This document shows positions 24,797-33,471 of a stretch of 52,547 bases of DNA, one piece after another. Numbering within the stretch: the stretch's first letter is position 1; each line of letters begins with the position of its first letter. The translations under genes and the position numbers were made by a program. Location of the stretch: NCBI GenBank assembly GCA_019694895.1, contig JAIBBA010000005.1, forward strand, positions 1-52,547, in the 5' to 3' direction. This DNA is from Chitinophagales bacterium (GTDB lineage: Bacteria; Bacteroidota; Bacteroidia; Chitinophagales; BACL12). Under the pieces are notes generated by a model. The model ran no database searches. It was given only the letters and a program-made list of their open reading frames with translations, and was not told the origin of the DNA.

Positions 24797-26194
24797 ATGA
24801 AAGACGATAAGTCGTTCCGCGACATCATCTACACAGCAGATGAAGAAGGCCATCGCAAATGGGTCTTCGCAGCAAAACCATCAGGTAGATTTTATAACTG
24901 GAGAACAATTATCAGTTATGTTTATCTGATTGCATTTTTCGCCCTCCCTTTTATCAAGGTACATGGCGAACCAATATTCCTTTTTAATATTCCGGATCGC
25001 AAATTCATCCTGTTCGGCGTAATTTTTTGGCCTCAGGATTTTTATTTGTTTGCACTCGGTATGCTCACCTTCCTGGTATTCATCATTTTCTTTACAGTAC
25101 TCTACGGGCGTTTGTTCTGCGGATGGATTTGTCCTCAGACAGTTTTCATGGAAATGGTATTTCGCAAAATCGAATACCTGTTTGAAGGAACTGCCGAACA
25201 TCAACGCAAACTGGCAAAAATGCAATGGAATACAGAAAAGATATTGAGGAAAGGCGGTAAACAAGTGGTTTTCTTCCTCTTCTCATTTTTAGTAGGAAAT
25301 ACTTTTCTCGCTTATATAATAGGTGTAGACCGACTCTACGAGATCATAACCGAACCACTGAAGGAAAATGTGGGTGGACTGGCTATCATGATGGTGTTCT
25401 CATTTGCATTTTTTATTGTTTTTGCATTCTTGCGCGAGCAGATTTGCACCTTCGCATGTCCTTATGGTCGTTTGCAGGGCGTGCTACTGGATAAATTCTC
25501 GATAGTAGTTGCATATGACTATAAACGCGGTGAACCTCGTGGACATCATAAGCATGGCGAAGAGGATAAACAACTCGGCGATTGTATCGACTGCGGTTTG
25601 TGTGTACGCGTATGTCCAACAGGAATTGATATTCGCAACGGAACTCAGCTGGAATGTGTAAACTGTACTGCTTGTATCGATGCATGTGATTCTATCATGG
25701 ATAAAATCAACAAGCCTCGCGGATTAGTGCGATATTCTTCTGAGAACAATATTGTAACCGGTGAGAAATTGAAGTTCACTCCGCGCATGAAAGCCTATTC
25801 ACTGGTATTGCTATTATTAGTGAGTGTGCTTACAACTTTATTGGCTACAAGAAAAGATGTGACAGCTACAGTAACGCGCTCTTCAGGACAATTATATCAA
25901 AAACGAGATAGCGTTTTGGTTACTAATATTTATAATATTAAAGTGGCAAATAAAACGCACGAAAGTTTCCCTATCCATCTGAAATTGGAAAATGTTGACG
26001 GAAAAGTAGAAATGATCGGGAACGAAATGCATATTAATTCGGAAGACCTTGCAGAAGGTAAATTCTTTATAGTGTTATCAAGAGATCAGATACATACCAT
26101 GAAAATGGACGTTCAGATCGGTGTTTATAATGATGATAAGAAAATCAGTACAGTAAAAACAACTTTTTTTGGACCTGTTTCTAAAAAGAAATAA
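24797..26194 (+). CDS. ccoG: cbb3 oxidase accessory protein CcoG (FixG), polyferredoxin
   Basis: This 465-residue membrane protein has about five helices and cysteine clusters: CGWICPQ (C108, C112), CTFACPYGR, and a ferredoxin pair CIDCGLCVRVCP and CVNCTACIDACD near residues 264-298. These are the hallmarks of CcoG/FixG, a cupric reductase working in copper delivery for the oxidase. The C-terminal region is an Ig-like periplasmic domain. It is 31 nt after the end of the T tract that follows ccoP and 2 nt before ccoH. No oddities. Confidence 0.95.
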   Translation: MKDDKSFRDIIYTADEEGHRKWVFAAKPSGRFYNWRTIISYVYLIAFFALPFIKVHGEPIFLFNIPDRKFILFGVIFWPQDFYLFALGMLTFLVFIIFFTVLYGRLFCGWICPQTVFMEMVFRKIEYLFEGTAEHQRKLAKMQWNTEKILRKGGKQVVFFLFSFLVGNTFLAYIIGVDRLYEIITEPLKENVGGLAIMMVFSFAFFIVFAFLREQICTFACPYGRLQGVLLDKFSIVVAYDYKRGEPRGHHKHGEEDKQLGDCIDCGLCVRVCPTGIDIRNGTQLECVNCTACIDACDSIMDKINKPRGLVRYSSENNIVTGEKLKFTPRMKAYSLVLLLLVSVLTTLLATRKDVTATVTRSSGQLYQKRDSVLVTNIYNIKVANKTHESFPIHLKLENVDGKVEMIGNEMHINSEDLAEGKFFIVLSRDQIHTMKMDVQIGVYNDDKKISTVKTTFFGPVSKKK

Positions 26195-26196
26195 CT

Positions 26197-26628
26197 ATGA
26201 ATTGGGGTAGAAGTATTTTACTAGTTTATGTTGGCTTTGTTGCACTCATTATGGTGATGGTGTTCAAAAGCTTTAACAATGGTTTTGATTTGGTATCAGA
26301 GGATTATTATGCCGATGAGCTAAAGTATCAGGACCGTATTAATGCAACAGAAAATGCCTTGCCATTTGCCGATTCTATTGATGTGGCCGTAGGAAACGAA
26401 TCCATCGATATTCACTTTCCGGCATCTCTTGCAGCTATGCAAAGCGGGGAAGCATATTTTTACAAACCCAGCGATGCAAAGCAAGACCTGCGTTCTCCAA
26501 TTAAAATGAACGACTCAGGTGTTCAGCAATTTGCAAAAAGTGAATTTTCCGCAGGTGTCTATCGTTTGAAAATGACCTGGACCATGCAGGATAAAACCTA
26601 TTACGTAGAAAAGCTGATTAAATTGTGA
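26197..26628 (+). CDS. ccoH: cbb3 oxidase assembly protein FixH/CcoH
   Basis: A 143-residue protein with one N-terminal helix (ILLVYVGFVALIMVMVF) and the FixH signature DLVSEDYYADELKYQDRI, followed by an extracytoplasmic beta-rich domain. It is a member of the FixH family that supports cbb3 maturation. The position, 2 nt after ccoG and overlapping the following gene by 4 nt (GTGA), matches the usual ccoGH order. Confidence 0.92.
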   Translation: MNWGRSILLVYVGFVALIMVMVFKSFNNGFDLVSEDYYADELKYQDRINATENALPFADSIDVAVGNESIDIHFPASLAAMQSGEAYFYKPSDAKQDLRSPIKMNDSGVQQFAKSEFSAGVYRLKMTWTMQDKTYYVEKLIKL

Positions 26629-27371
26629 CAGCACTTCTGATCACGGCATTTATTACCGGTTTATTTGGTAGCCTGCATTGCGCCGGCATGTGCGGACCAA
26701 TTGCACTGTCGTTTAATATGCAAGGAAAAGGAAATGCCGTGATCAACGCGCTGTTATATAATGCTTCCAGAATTTTTGCTTATGCACTTATCGGTATGTT
26801 ATTTGGATCGCTCGGCGTTACGTTTCACTATGTAGGATTACAACAAGTTGCAGCTATTAGCATGGGCGTAATGATTTTGATTATCGCTTTAATTACTTGG
26901 CTGGGAGCCGCTTCATCTGTTAAATTACCCTTGATAAAAGAATACACAAATTTTATCCAACGCAAAATCGCGCAAGCATTTAAATCATCAAGTCCTTCTC
27001 GTATTGTGGCATTAGGTTTTTTTAATGGGCTCTTACCATGCGGACTGGTATATCTCGCTGTAGCAGGCGCTATTGCATCAGGGAATACTTTTGTGGGTGC
27101 TGCGTATATGATAATATTTGGATTAGGTACGCTGCCTTTAATGTTCATTTTCTCCGCCTTCGGAAACTGGCTGGGATTCAGGCAGCGGTTATTTATCAGA
27201 AAATACCTGCCCGTATTCAGCATCACAATTGCAATTCTCCTCATCCTGCGTGGGCTTAATCTCGGAATTCCTTATGTAAGCCCGCAATTCACTCATGATC
27301 AGCATAATCCTGTTCCCGCTGATCAACATTGTAGTCCAGCAGCGCAGCAAGAGGCGCATATTCTTCAATAA
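26625..27371 (+). CDS. TauE/SafE (UreH-like) membrane protein of the cbb3 locus
   Basis: The 248-residue protein starts at GTG 26625, whose last two bases begin the TGA stop of ccoH, indicating coupling. It has about six membrane helices and the conserved GSLHCAGMCGPIALS near the N-terminus, plus NGLLPCGLVYLAVAGA; these match the TauE/SafE-like group found in cbb3 loci of Bacteroidota. The C-terminus is His-rich (HDQHNPVPADQHCSP), a possible metal-binding tail. A role in copper or thiol transport for oxidase assembly is inference. The product would follow the Cu chain CcoI-CcoG. Confidence 0.82.
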   Translation: MTALLITAFITGLFGSLHCAGMCGPIALSFNMQGKGNAVINALLYNASRIFAYALIGMLFGSLGVTFHYVGLQQVAAISMGVMILIIALITWLGAASSVKLPLIKEYTNFIQRKIAQAFKSSSPSRIVALGFFNGLLPCGLVYLAVAGAIASGNTFVGAAYMIIFGLGTLPLMFIFSAFGNWLGFRQRLFIRKYLPVFSITIAILLILRGLNLGIPYVSPQFTHDQHNPVPADQHCSPAAQQEAHILQ

Positions 27372-27399
27372 GTATAAATCTTTTCCTCCCGGCATTTTA

Positions 27400-27407
27400 T
27401 ACCTTCG
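27400..27407 (+). promoter_or_regulatory. -7 box just before the Nif3 gene start
   Basis: TACCTTCG (one base from TAnnTTTG) ends 5 bases before ATG 27413, so the transcript would probably begin at or near the start codon. Confidence 0.45.
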
Positions 27408-27412
27408 CAGGT

Positions 27413-28507
27413 ATGACTGTAGCCGATATTACACATTATTTGGAAACGATAGCACCACTATCGTTGCAGGAATCATATGATAACGCCGGATTGCAAACAG
27501 GGCATCCGCTGCAGGATGTAAATGCAATCCTGATATCGCTCGATGTTACTGAGGCAGTGGTGGATGAGGCCATTGCGCAGGGATGTAATATGATAGTCGC
27601 CCATCATCCTGTAGTTTTTACGGGTTTGAAGAGGCTTACCGGAAAAACGTATACCGAACGCATTATTATCAAAGCTGTGCGCAACAATATTGCCATCTAT
27701 GCCATTCACACCAACCTGGACAATGTTGAGACGGGCGTTAATGCTATGATCGCCGAAAAATTGGGGTTGGTGCACGGTAGGGTATTACAACCCAAGCCCG
27801 GATTGCTCCGAAAACTAGTGACATTTGCTCCTGAAGCGCATGCAGGTGAGGTGCGACAAGCACTTTTTCAAGCCGGCGCGGGGCATATCGGGAATTATGA
27901 TCATTGCAGCTTTAATGTAGATGGCGCCGGCACCTTTCGGGCTGATGCTACGGCAAATCCATTTGTTGGCAAAAGAGGGGTGGACCATGAGGAAGCGGAG
28001 ACCAGGATAGAAGTCATTTATCCGCAGTGGGCTGAAACTGCCGTGCTTCGTGCGCTTTTAAAGGCCCATCCTTATGAGGAAGTAGCCTACGACCTTTACG
28101 CACTTGGCAACAATCATAAGGGAGTGGGAAGCGGATGGATTGCAGAATTGCCCCAGGCTATGGAAGAATCTCAATTTTTGGCCATGGTAGCCGGAAAAAT
28201 GCAGGCAAAAGGAGTTCGATATACGGCGCTTTTGGGTCGCGATATCAGGAAAGTTGCGCTTTGTGGCGGTTCCGGAAGCTTTTTGATAAAGGATGCTATT
28301 GCAGCCGGAGCTGATGCTTTCATCACCGCAGACGTCAAGTACCACCAGTTTTTCGATGCCGAAGGACGCATTTTGCTGGTAGATATCGGCCATTTTGAAA
28401 GCGAACAATATACCTCAGACCTGCTGGCAAGGGCTATTAGCGAAAAATTTGCTAACTTTGCAGTCCGTTTGTCTAACGTTAATACCAATCCAATCAACTA
28501 TCTATAA
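27413..28507 (+). CDS. Nif3-like dinuclear metal centre protein with central insert
   Basis: The 364-residue protein carries the Nif3 family metal-binding motifs: IVAHHPVVF (H64, H65), AIHTNLDN, DVKYHQFFDA and VDIGHFESE near residues 324-331. A central CutA-like insert of about 110 residues (QALFQAGAGHIGNYDHCSF region) is present, as in the long YqfO form. Members form hexameric toroids; the reaction is unsettled, and the old label GTP cyclohydrolase is not supported by the motifs here. It is the first of three genes separated by 3 and 24 nt, likely an operon. Confidence 0.92.
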   Translation: MTVADITHYLETIAPLSLQESYDNAGLQTGHPLQDVNAILISLDVTEAVVDEAIAQGCNMIVAHHPVVFTGLKRLTGKTYTERIIIKAVRNNIAIYAIHTNLDNVETGVNAMIAEKLGLVHGRVLQPKPGLLRKLVTFAPEAHAGEVRQALFQAGAGHIGNYDHCSFNVDGAGTFRADATANPFVGKRGVDHEEAETRIEVIYPQWAETAVLRALLKAHPYEEVAYDLYALGNNHKGVGSGWIAELPQAMEESQFLAMVAGKMQAKGVRYTALLGRDIRKVALCGGSGSFLIKDAIAAGADAFITADVKYHQFFDAEGRILLVDIGHFESEQYTSDLLARAISEKFANFAVRLSNVNTNPINYL

Positions 28508-28510
28508 GCT

Positions 28511-29254
28511 ATGGCTGTTGCGAAAGAAATGTCAGTAAAAGAAAGCATGCAAGCACTCTGGAAACTCCAGAGAATACATTCTAAGATCGATGATATCACT
28601 ACCCTGAAGGGCGAATTACCCATGGAAGTGAGCGATCTGGAAGATGAAATTGCAGGTCTTGAAACAAGGATGGGAAAACTGGAGAATGAATTGAAAGATA
28701 TTGAAACAGAGATTTCAAATCGCAAAACAACCATCTCCAATTCTAAAGCTCACATTAAAAAATATGAGCAACAACAGAATGCAGTAAAAAATAGCCGCGA
28801 GTTTGATGCGCTTACAAAAGAGATCGAATTGAATAAACTCGATATCGAATTGAGCGAGAAGAAAATTCGTGAAGCAAATTTTGCCAAAGAAGCGAAATCT
28901 GTTACCATCGAAGAAGCGAAAGTGATCCTTGATAATAAGAAGAAAGATCTTAAAAAGAAAAAAGAGGAACTCGAACGCATCATCGGTGAAACTGAAAAAG
29001 AAGAAGCTGAACTCGCTAAAAAAGTAGAGAAAGCAGAAAAAGACCTCGAGCCACGTTTGATCCAGGCTTATTATCGCATTCGTGAATCATATCGCAACGG
29101 ACTTGCTGTTGTTTCAGTAGCACGTAATTCATGCGGTGGTTGCTTCTCAGTTGTGCCTCCACAACGTCAGGCAGAGATCAAACAATCAAAAAATATCATT
29201 ATCTGCGAACACTGCGGACGCATCCTTGTTGATGAGTCGGTAATGGAAGCATAA
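28511..29254 (+). CDS. coiled-coil protein with C-terminal C4 zinc ribbon
   Basis: A 247-residue protein made of a long antiparallel coiled coil (heptad-like EIAGLETRMGKLENELKDI region) followed by a C4 zinc ribbon with Cys pairs in SCGGCFS and CEHCGRI. This arrangement is that of the CT398-like zinc-ribbon family. Interaction with RNA-polymerase or flagellar partners is reported in relatives; the role here is unknown. It follows the Nif3 gene after 3 nt, a pairing that recurs in Bacteroidota and suggests a shared function. Confidence 0.88.
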   Translation: MAVAKEMSVKESMQALWKLQRIHSKIDDITTLKGELPMEVSDLEDEIAGLETRMGKLENELKDIETEISNRKTTISNSKAHIKKYEQQQNAVKNSREFDALTKEIELNKLDIELSEKKIREANFAKEAKSVTIEEAKVILDNKKKDLKKKKEELERIIGETEKEEAELAKKVEKAEKDLEPRLIQAYYRIRESYRNGLAVVSVARNSCGGCFSVVPPQRQAEIKQSKNIIICEHCGRILVDESVMEA

Positions 29255-29278
29255 TATAAACTAAAACACCAAAATGCC

Positions 29279-30757
29279 ATGAAGCAATATATCATCGTAT
29301 TGTTCATGGCATTTTTCATTCCCGCAAGCGCCATCGCCCAGAAATATGATTTCAACCCTCGTTGTGTTGAAGCATATACTTACATACAGGAGCTTCGTCT
29401 CGAAAAGGGTAGGGCGCTTCTCGACAAAGAGAAAAAAGAAAATCCATCCAATCTCATTCCCTACCTGATTGAAAATTACATCGATTTTTTAACTACTTAT
29501 ATAAATGAAGACCCCGATCAGTTTAAATCTCTTGAGAAAAATAAATCTACTCGCCTCGACAAACTGAAAACCGGCGATCAAACCTCACCCTATTATCTGT
29601 ATTGTCAGGCTGAAGTAACCATTCAATGGGCGTTTTCCAAACTTAAATTTGAAGAATATGTAGGGGCCTTTACCGATGTGCGAAAGGCCTATTTATTATT
29701 AGAGGAGAATCAGAAAAAATTCCCTGATTTTATTGCTAATAATAAAAGCCTTGGTATGCTTCACGCCATCGTTGGTGCCATTCCTGATCAGTATAAATGG
29801 GGGATAAATATGCTCGGTATGGATGGTTCCATTGACCAGGGATTGCGGGAATTGGAATCAATATTAGAATACTCAGAAACGAATACTTTCGTGTTTAAAC
29901 AAGAGGTTTATCTCTATTACGCATTTATAGCCTTATACCTCGGTCATGATGCACAAACCGCCTGGGATATTGTGAAAGACCTCGACACAAAAACAAATCT
30001 CATCAATGTATTTTGTAAAGCCAGCGTTGCTATGCGAACAGGAAGAAATGATCTGGCTTTGCAGACCTTACAGTCCAGACCCTCGGGAAGTGAATATTTG
30101 CCATATCACTACCTCGATTTCATGGTAGGCCTTGCTAAAGCGCGTAAATTAGATTCCGATGGTGCGCAATATTTCGAGCGATTTCTGAAAAACTATAAAG
30201 GGAAAAATTACATCAAAGAAGCTTACCAAAAGTTAGGATGGCTGGCTTTAATCAGAGGTGATAAAGATAAATATTGGGAATATCAATACTATGTAAAATC
30301 GCGCGGTGATGATCTCATCGATGATGATAAGCAAGCATTATATGAAGCAGAAAGCGGTCATGTGCCCAATGTTACCCTATTGAAATCGCGACTGTTATTC
30401 GATGGCGGCTATTATAAAGAGGCATTAAAATTATTGGAAGGAAAGAGCGTAGATAGCTTTTCCGATAAAAAAGACAAGGTTGAATTTACCTATCGTGCCG
30501 GTCGCATTTACGATATGGCAAAACAGCCCGACAAAGCCAAAGGTTTTTATCTGGCTACCATTAAAAATGGCGAGACCTTGCCATACTATTATGCAGCAGC
30601 CTCTGCATATTATCTGGGTATTATCTTCGAAACACAAAAAGATTATCCCAATGCCCGCAAATACTACCAAAAGTGTGTCGACAGCGACAACAAAGAATAC
30701 CAAACCAGTCTTGACGGCCTGGCCAAAGCCGGGTTGAATAGGGTGAAGGGGAAGTGA
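29279..30757 (+). CDS. exported TPR-repeat protein, hypothetical
   Basis: The 492-residue protein has a signal peptide (MKQYIIVLFMAFFIPASAIA) and is otherwise helical with repeated tetratricopeptide-like segments (AYQKLGWLALIRGDKDKYWEY; YYYAAASAYYLGIIFETQKDYPNARKYYQK in part). TPR proteins scaffold protein complexes; it is exported to the periplasm or outer surface. It is the third gene in the Nif3/zinc-ribbon run (24 nt gap). Function unknown. The spacer to the converging gene at 30827 (70 nt) shows no strong terminator. Confidence 0.78.
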   Translation: MKQYIIVLFMAFFIPASAIAQKYDFNPRCVEAYTYIQELRLEKGRALLDKEKKENPSNLIPYLIENYIDFLTTYINEDPDQFKSLEKNKSTRLDKLKTGDQTSPYYLYCQAEVTIQWAFSKLKFEEYVGAFTDVRKAYLLLEENQKKFPDFIANNKSLGMLHAIVGAIPDQYKWGINMLGMDGSIDQGLRELESILEYSETNTFVFKQEVYLYYAFIALYLGHDAQTAWDIVKDLDTKTNLINVFCKASVAMRTGRNDLALQTLQSRPSGSEYLPYHYLDFMVGLAKARKLDSDGAQYFERFLKNYKGKNYIKEAYQKLGWLALIRGDKDKYWEYQYYVKSRGDDLIDDDKQALYEAESGHVPNVTLLKSRLLFDGGYYKEALKLLEGKSVDSFSDKKDKVEFTYRAGRIYDMAKQPDKAKGFYLATIKNGETLPYYYAAASAYYLGIIFETQKDYPNARKYYQKCVDSDNKEYQTSLDGLAKAGLNRVKGK

Positions 30758-30826
30758 GTGTTTATACTGTGTATCTCCTGTTGCCCTAATTTAATGAATT
30801 TGAAAGTAGTGTTTGATTCGGAATTA

Positions 30827-32326
30827 TTATTCCTTAATAAATGTAGCGCTTTTGAAACTATTTTCTGAATAAACTGCTAAAGTATACATACCCGGACTAA
30901 GGTTGCTCACATTTATCAATCCTTGATGCATGACCGGTTTCTGCACCAATCGCCCTTGAATATCAAAAATAAACATTTCAGTATCATCCTGAACCGGAAT
31001 TCCTATATGCAAATAGTTGAGCGTTGGATTTGGGTAAACATATAAATGTTCAACCGCAAGCTGATTAATCGCTACGTCCAAACTGCTGAAGTCATAAGGT
31101 GTCCCCCAAGTAATTAAACCCACTTGAAAATAAACCATGCTTAATTCATAATATGCATCGGCTGATAGTGAATCAAGATAATAAATTTGCCCCAGGCCAT
31201 CACCGACAATTTCAACCGGTTGACTGATATTATCAGGGTTTGAAAGGCAATATGTGGCATCGTTGTAAACATAATGATCATATACATTTTTATGCGGGAC
31301 ACCTTCATAGAGACTGGTGTCTTTCACCCAATCTGAGTAACCGGCATGTATATGATCGAAAAGCGTAAATTCGTGTGCATCTAAATATGCAAAATCGGCA
31401 TAATTAAATGTTAATTCAATTGTGTCCCATTTCAAGTTGACCGATGGAACGCCATCGTTATAAAGGGTGTCATATTGCACACGCTCTACTTGATAGCTGA
31501 CACCATCGGGTAGAGGTGTTTTAGTCTGGATAAAGTACTTTATTGCGCTTATACGTTTATCGGCATCACTTTGATTATCAGGGACTGATGTTTCTCGATA
31601 GTGAAATTCATATCCCAAGGAAAAATTATATGCTCTGTAAGCATCTACATCAACTATGTTTTCATACGGATTCGTAAGTCCGCGAAGCACTCGTCCAATA
31701 CTATCTCCGGGAAGAGGAAATATATTGAAATTAAAAAATTCAGTGAGCCCATGAAATTTAGAAATATCCATTTTTGTTTCTGTAGGGAAACTATCTGGCA
31801 TGATGACATTTAATGCATTGAAAACTGTGAATTGTATTCGGAGAATGGTATCTTCCACATCGGGTAAAATTGTTCGCTCCAATTTATTTACAACGGTAGC
31901 TTTAATGAATGAACCATCAGGCCATTTGTACACAGTCCAATAGTCACCTATGTTTACAACCGATTTAATAAATATGCTATCGCCATGTTGATTAAAAAAG
32001 ACATGCGTAGCTTGTGCATCAGGTTTGATCAGCATTTTAAATCCTAAGATGCTTGTATCAGTGCGTACCCATTCGCAATCCGGGTCACCTGCTACATTTT
32101 GGAATTGTGTACTGAAATAATAAACAGAATCAAGCCCTTCCAATGCCACAGAATCTGTTTTAATAAAATAGAATAGACTATCCTTGCCGGTTACTGAAAG
32201 CCTTGCAAAAGTCATTTCCCTGTCCTTGTCAACCAATCTGTAATTCTGACTGAAAGCATTGGTGCTTACCATGGAAATAATACCCGTAATCAGTATAATC
32301 GCAAGCCGAACTTGGTTTTTGAGCAT
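30827..32326 (-). CDS. T9SS-sorted secreted protein, hypothetical (paralog of 33472-34950)
   Basis: A 499-residue protein with signal peptide (MLKNQVRLAIILITGIISMVSTNAFS) and a C-terminal type A sorting domain (VYPNPTLNYLHIGI ... LSPGMYTLAVYSENSFKSATFIKE). The middle is beta-rich with no family I recognise. One region (ISKFHGLTEFFNF) resembles LSKNHGLLSFPNF of the protein encoded at 33472-34950, and overall layout is alike. It is divergent from murB and converges on the TPR gene. It is probably exported through T9SS; function unknown. Confidence 0.75.
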   Translation of the reverse strand: MLKNQVRLAIILITGIISMVSTNAFSQNYRLVDKDREMTFARLSVTGKDSLFYFIKTDSVALEGLDSVYYFSTQFQNVAGDPDCEWVRTDTSILGFKMLIKPDAQATHVFFNQHGDSIFIKSVVNIGDYWTVYKWPDGSFIKATVVNKLERTILPDVEDTILRIQFTVFNALNVIMPDSFPTETKMDISKFHGLTEFFNFNIFPLPGDSIGRVLRGLTNPYENIVDVDAYRAYNFSLGYEFHYRETSVPDNQSDADKRISAIKYFIQTKTPLPDGVSYQVERVQYDTLYNDGVPSVNLKWDTIELTFNYADFAYLDAHEFTLFDHIHAGYSDWVKDTSLYEGVPHKNVYDHYVYNDATYCLSNPDNISQPVEIVGDGLGQIYYLDSLSADAYYELSMVYFQVGLITWGTPYDFSSLDVAINQLAVEHLYVYPNPTLNYLHIGIPVQDDTEMFIFDIQGRLVQKPVMHQGLINVSNLSPGMYTLAVYSENSFKSATFIKE

Positions 32327-32429
32327 GTTGAAAAGTTTACTGAGTGGCGATAGCCGAATACCTAAATTTACGTAAAAATACTAAAAGTTACCTGTTAAAG
32401 GGCATGCCGGGCAGGCTAGCATACTTGTA

Positions 32430-33449
32430 ATGATGGTTCAAATTCAACACAACGTCTCTTTAAAACCCTTCAATACCTTTGGAATAGAGGTGCAGACGTC
32501 GGCGTTTACCAGTATCAAAACGGTATCTGACCTTCGTGAACTCATTCATGCAGGCACTTTGCAATCAAGCCATATGTTTTTAGGTGGCGGAAGTAATGTG
32601 CTGTTTACCAAAGACTTTAATGGACTTGTTATCAAGAATGAATGTAAAGGGATCTATATTACAAAAGAAGACAATAGGCATATATGGATTACCGCAGGAA
32701 GTGGTGAGGTATGGCATGATCTGGTAATGTTTACCGTGACGCGTGGATTGGGTGGAATAGAAAATATGAGTCTTATCCCTGGTACAGTTGGTGCAGCGCC
32801 AATGCAAAATATAGGCGCATACGGTGTTGAACTTACTAATGTATTTGAACAATTGACGGCTATCGATCTTCTAACAGGTGAGGAAGTATTATTCAATCAC
32901 GAGATGTGTGCTTTCGGATACAGAGAATCGGTATTTAAGCATCAATTGAAAGGAAAATATTTTATAGCTGATGTCACCTTGCGTCTTTCCAAGTATCCGG
33001 AACTGCAAATCAATTATGGCGCAATTAAGCAGGTTTTGGCAGAAAGGGGAATTGTTGAACCGACAATAAAAGACATTTCTGATGCAGTAATTTATATCCG
33101 TCAAAGCAAATTGCCGAACCCCGTAGTCTTAGGGAATGCCGGCAGCTTCTTTAAGAATCCTGAAATTGCAGTTGAACAATATGATGAATTGAAACAATTG
33201 TATCCAACAATACCCGGTTATCCCACTACTCCTAATAAAATTAAAGTACCTGCCGGATGGTTGATTGAGCAGTGTGGTTGGAAAGGTAAAATTGTCGGAC
33301 ATACAGGAGCTCACAAAGATCAAGCCTTGGTTTTAGTGAATTATGGAGGCGCAAGTGGTAATGAAATTTTAGCACTTTCCAAGGAAATTCAACAATCAAT
33401 ACTGGCCAAATTCAATATCGCAATCTCTCCGGAAGTAAATATTATTTGA
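32430..33449 (+). CDS. murB: UDP-N-acetylenolpyruvoylglucosamine reductase
   Basis: The 339-residue enzyme reduces UDP-GlcNAc-enolpyruvate to UDP-MurNAc in peptidoglycan synthesis, using FAD and NADPH. N-terminal FAD-binding motifs include GGGSNVLF near residue 53 and SLIPGTVGAAPMQNIGAYG; the catalytic serine equivalent is S239 in GNAGSFFKNP. The C-terminal domain keeps WLIEQCGWKGKIVG and HTGAHKDQALVLVN. The length and C-terminal domain fit the E. coli-like type I form. ATG codons at 32430 and 32433 are both possible. It is flanked on both sides by minus-strand T9SS genes, so it stands alone. Confidence 0.95.
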   Translation: MMVQIQHNVSLKPFNTFGIEVQTSAFTSIKTVSDLRELIHAGTLQSSHMFLGGGSNVLFTKDFNGLVIKNECKGIYITKEDNRHIWITAGSGEVWHDLVMFTVTRGLGGIENMSLIPGTVGAAPMQNIGAYGVELTNVFEQLTAIDLLTGEEVLFNHEMCAFGYRESVFKHQLKGKYFIADVTLRLSKYPELQINYGAIKQVLAERGIVEPTIKDISDAVIYIRQSKLPNPVVLGNAGSFFKNPEIAVEQYDELKQLYPTIPGYPTTPNKIKVPAGWLIEQCGWKGKIVGHTGAHKDQALVLVNYGGASGNEILALSKEIQQSILAKFNIAISPEVNII

Positions 33450-33471
33450 GTTTAAGGTCAGTATACGTTCA

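Noticed and set aside
28058-28983. Minus-strand frames opposite the Nif3 and zinc-ribbon genes
   Set aside because: These are antisense shadows with low-complexity composition, and the plus strand is well supported.
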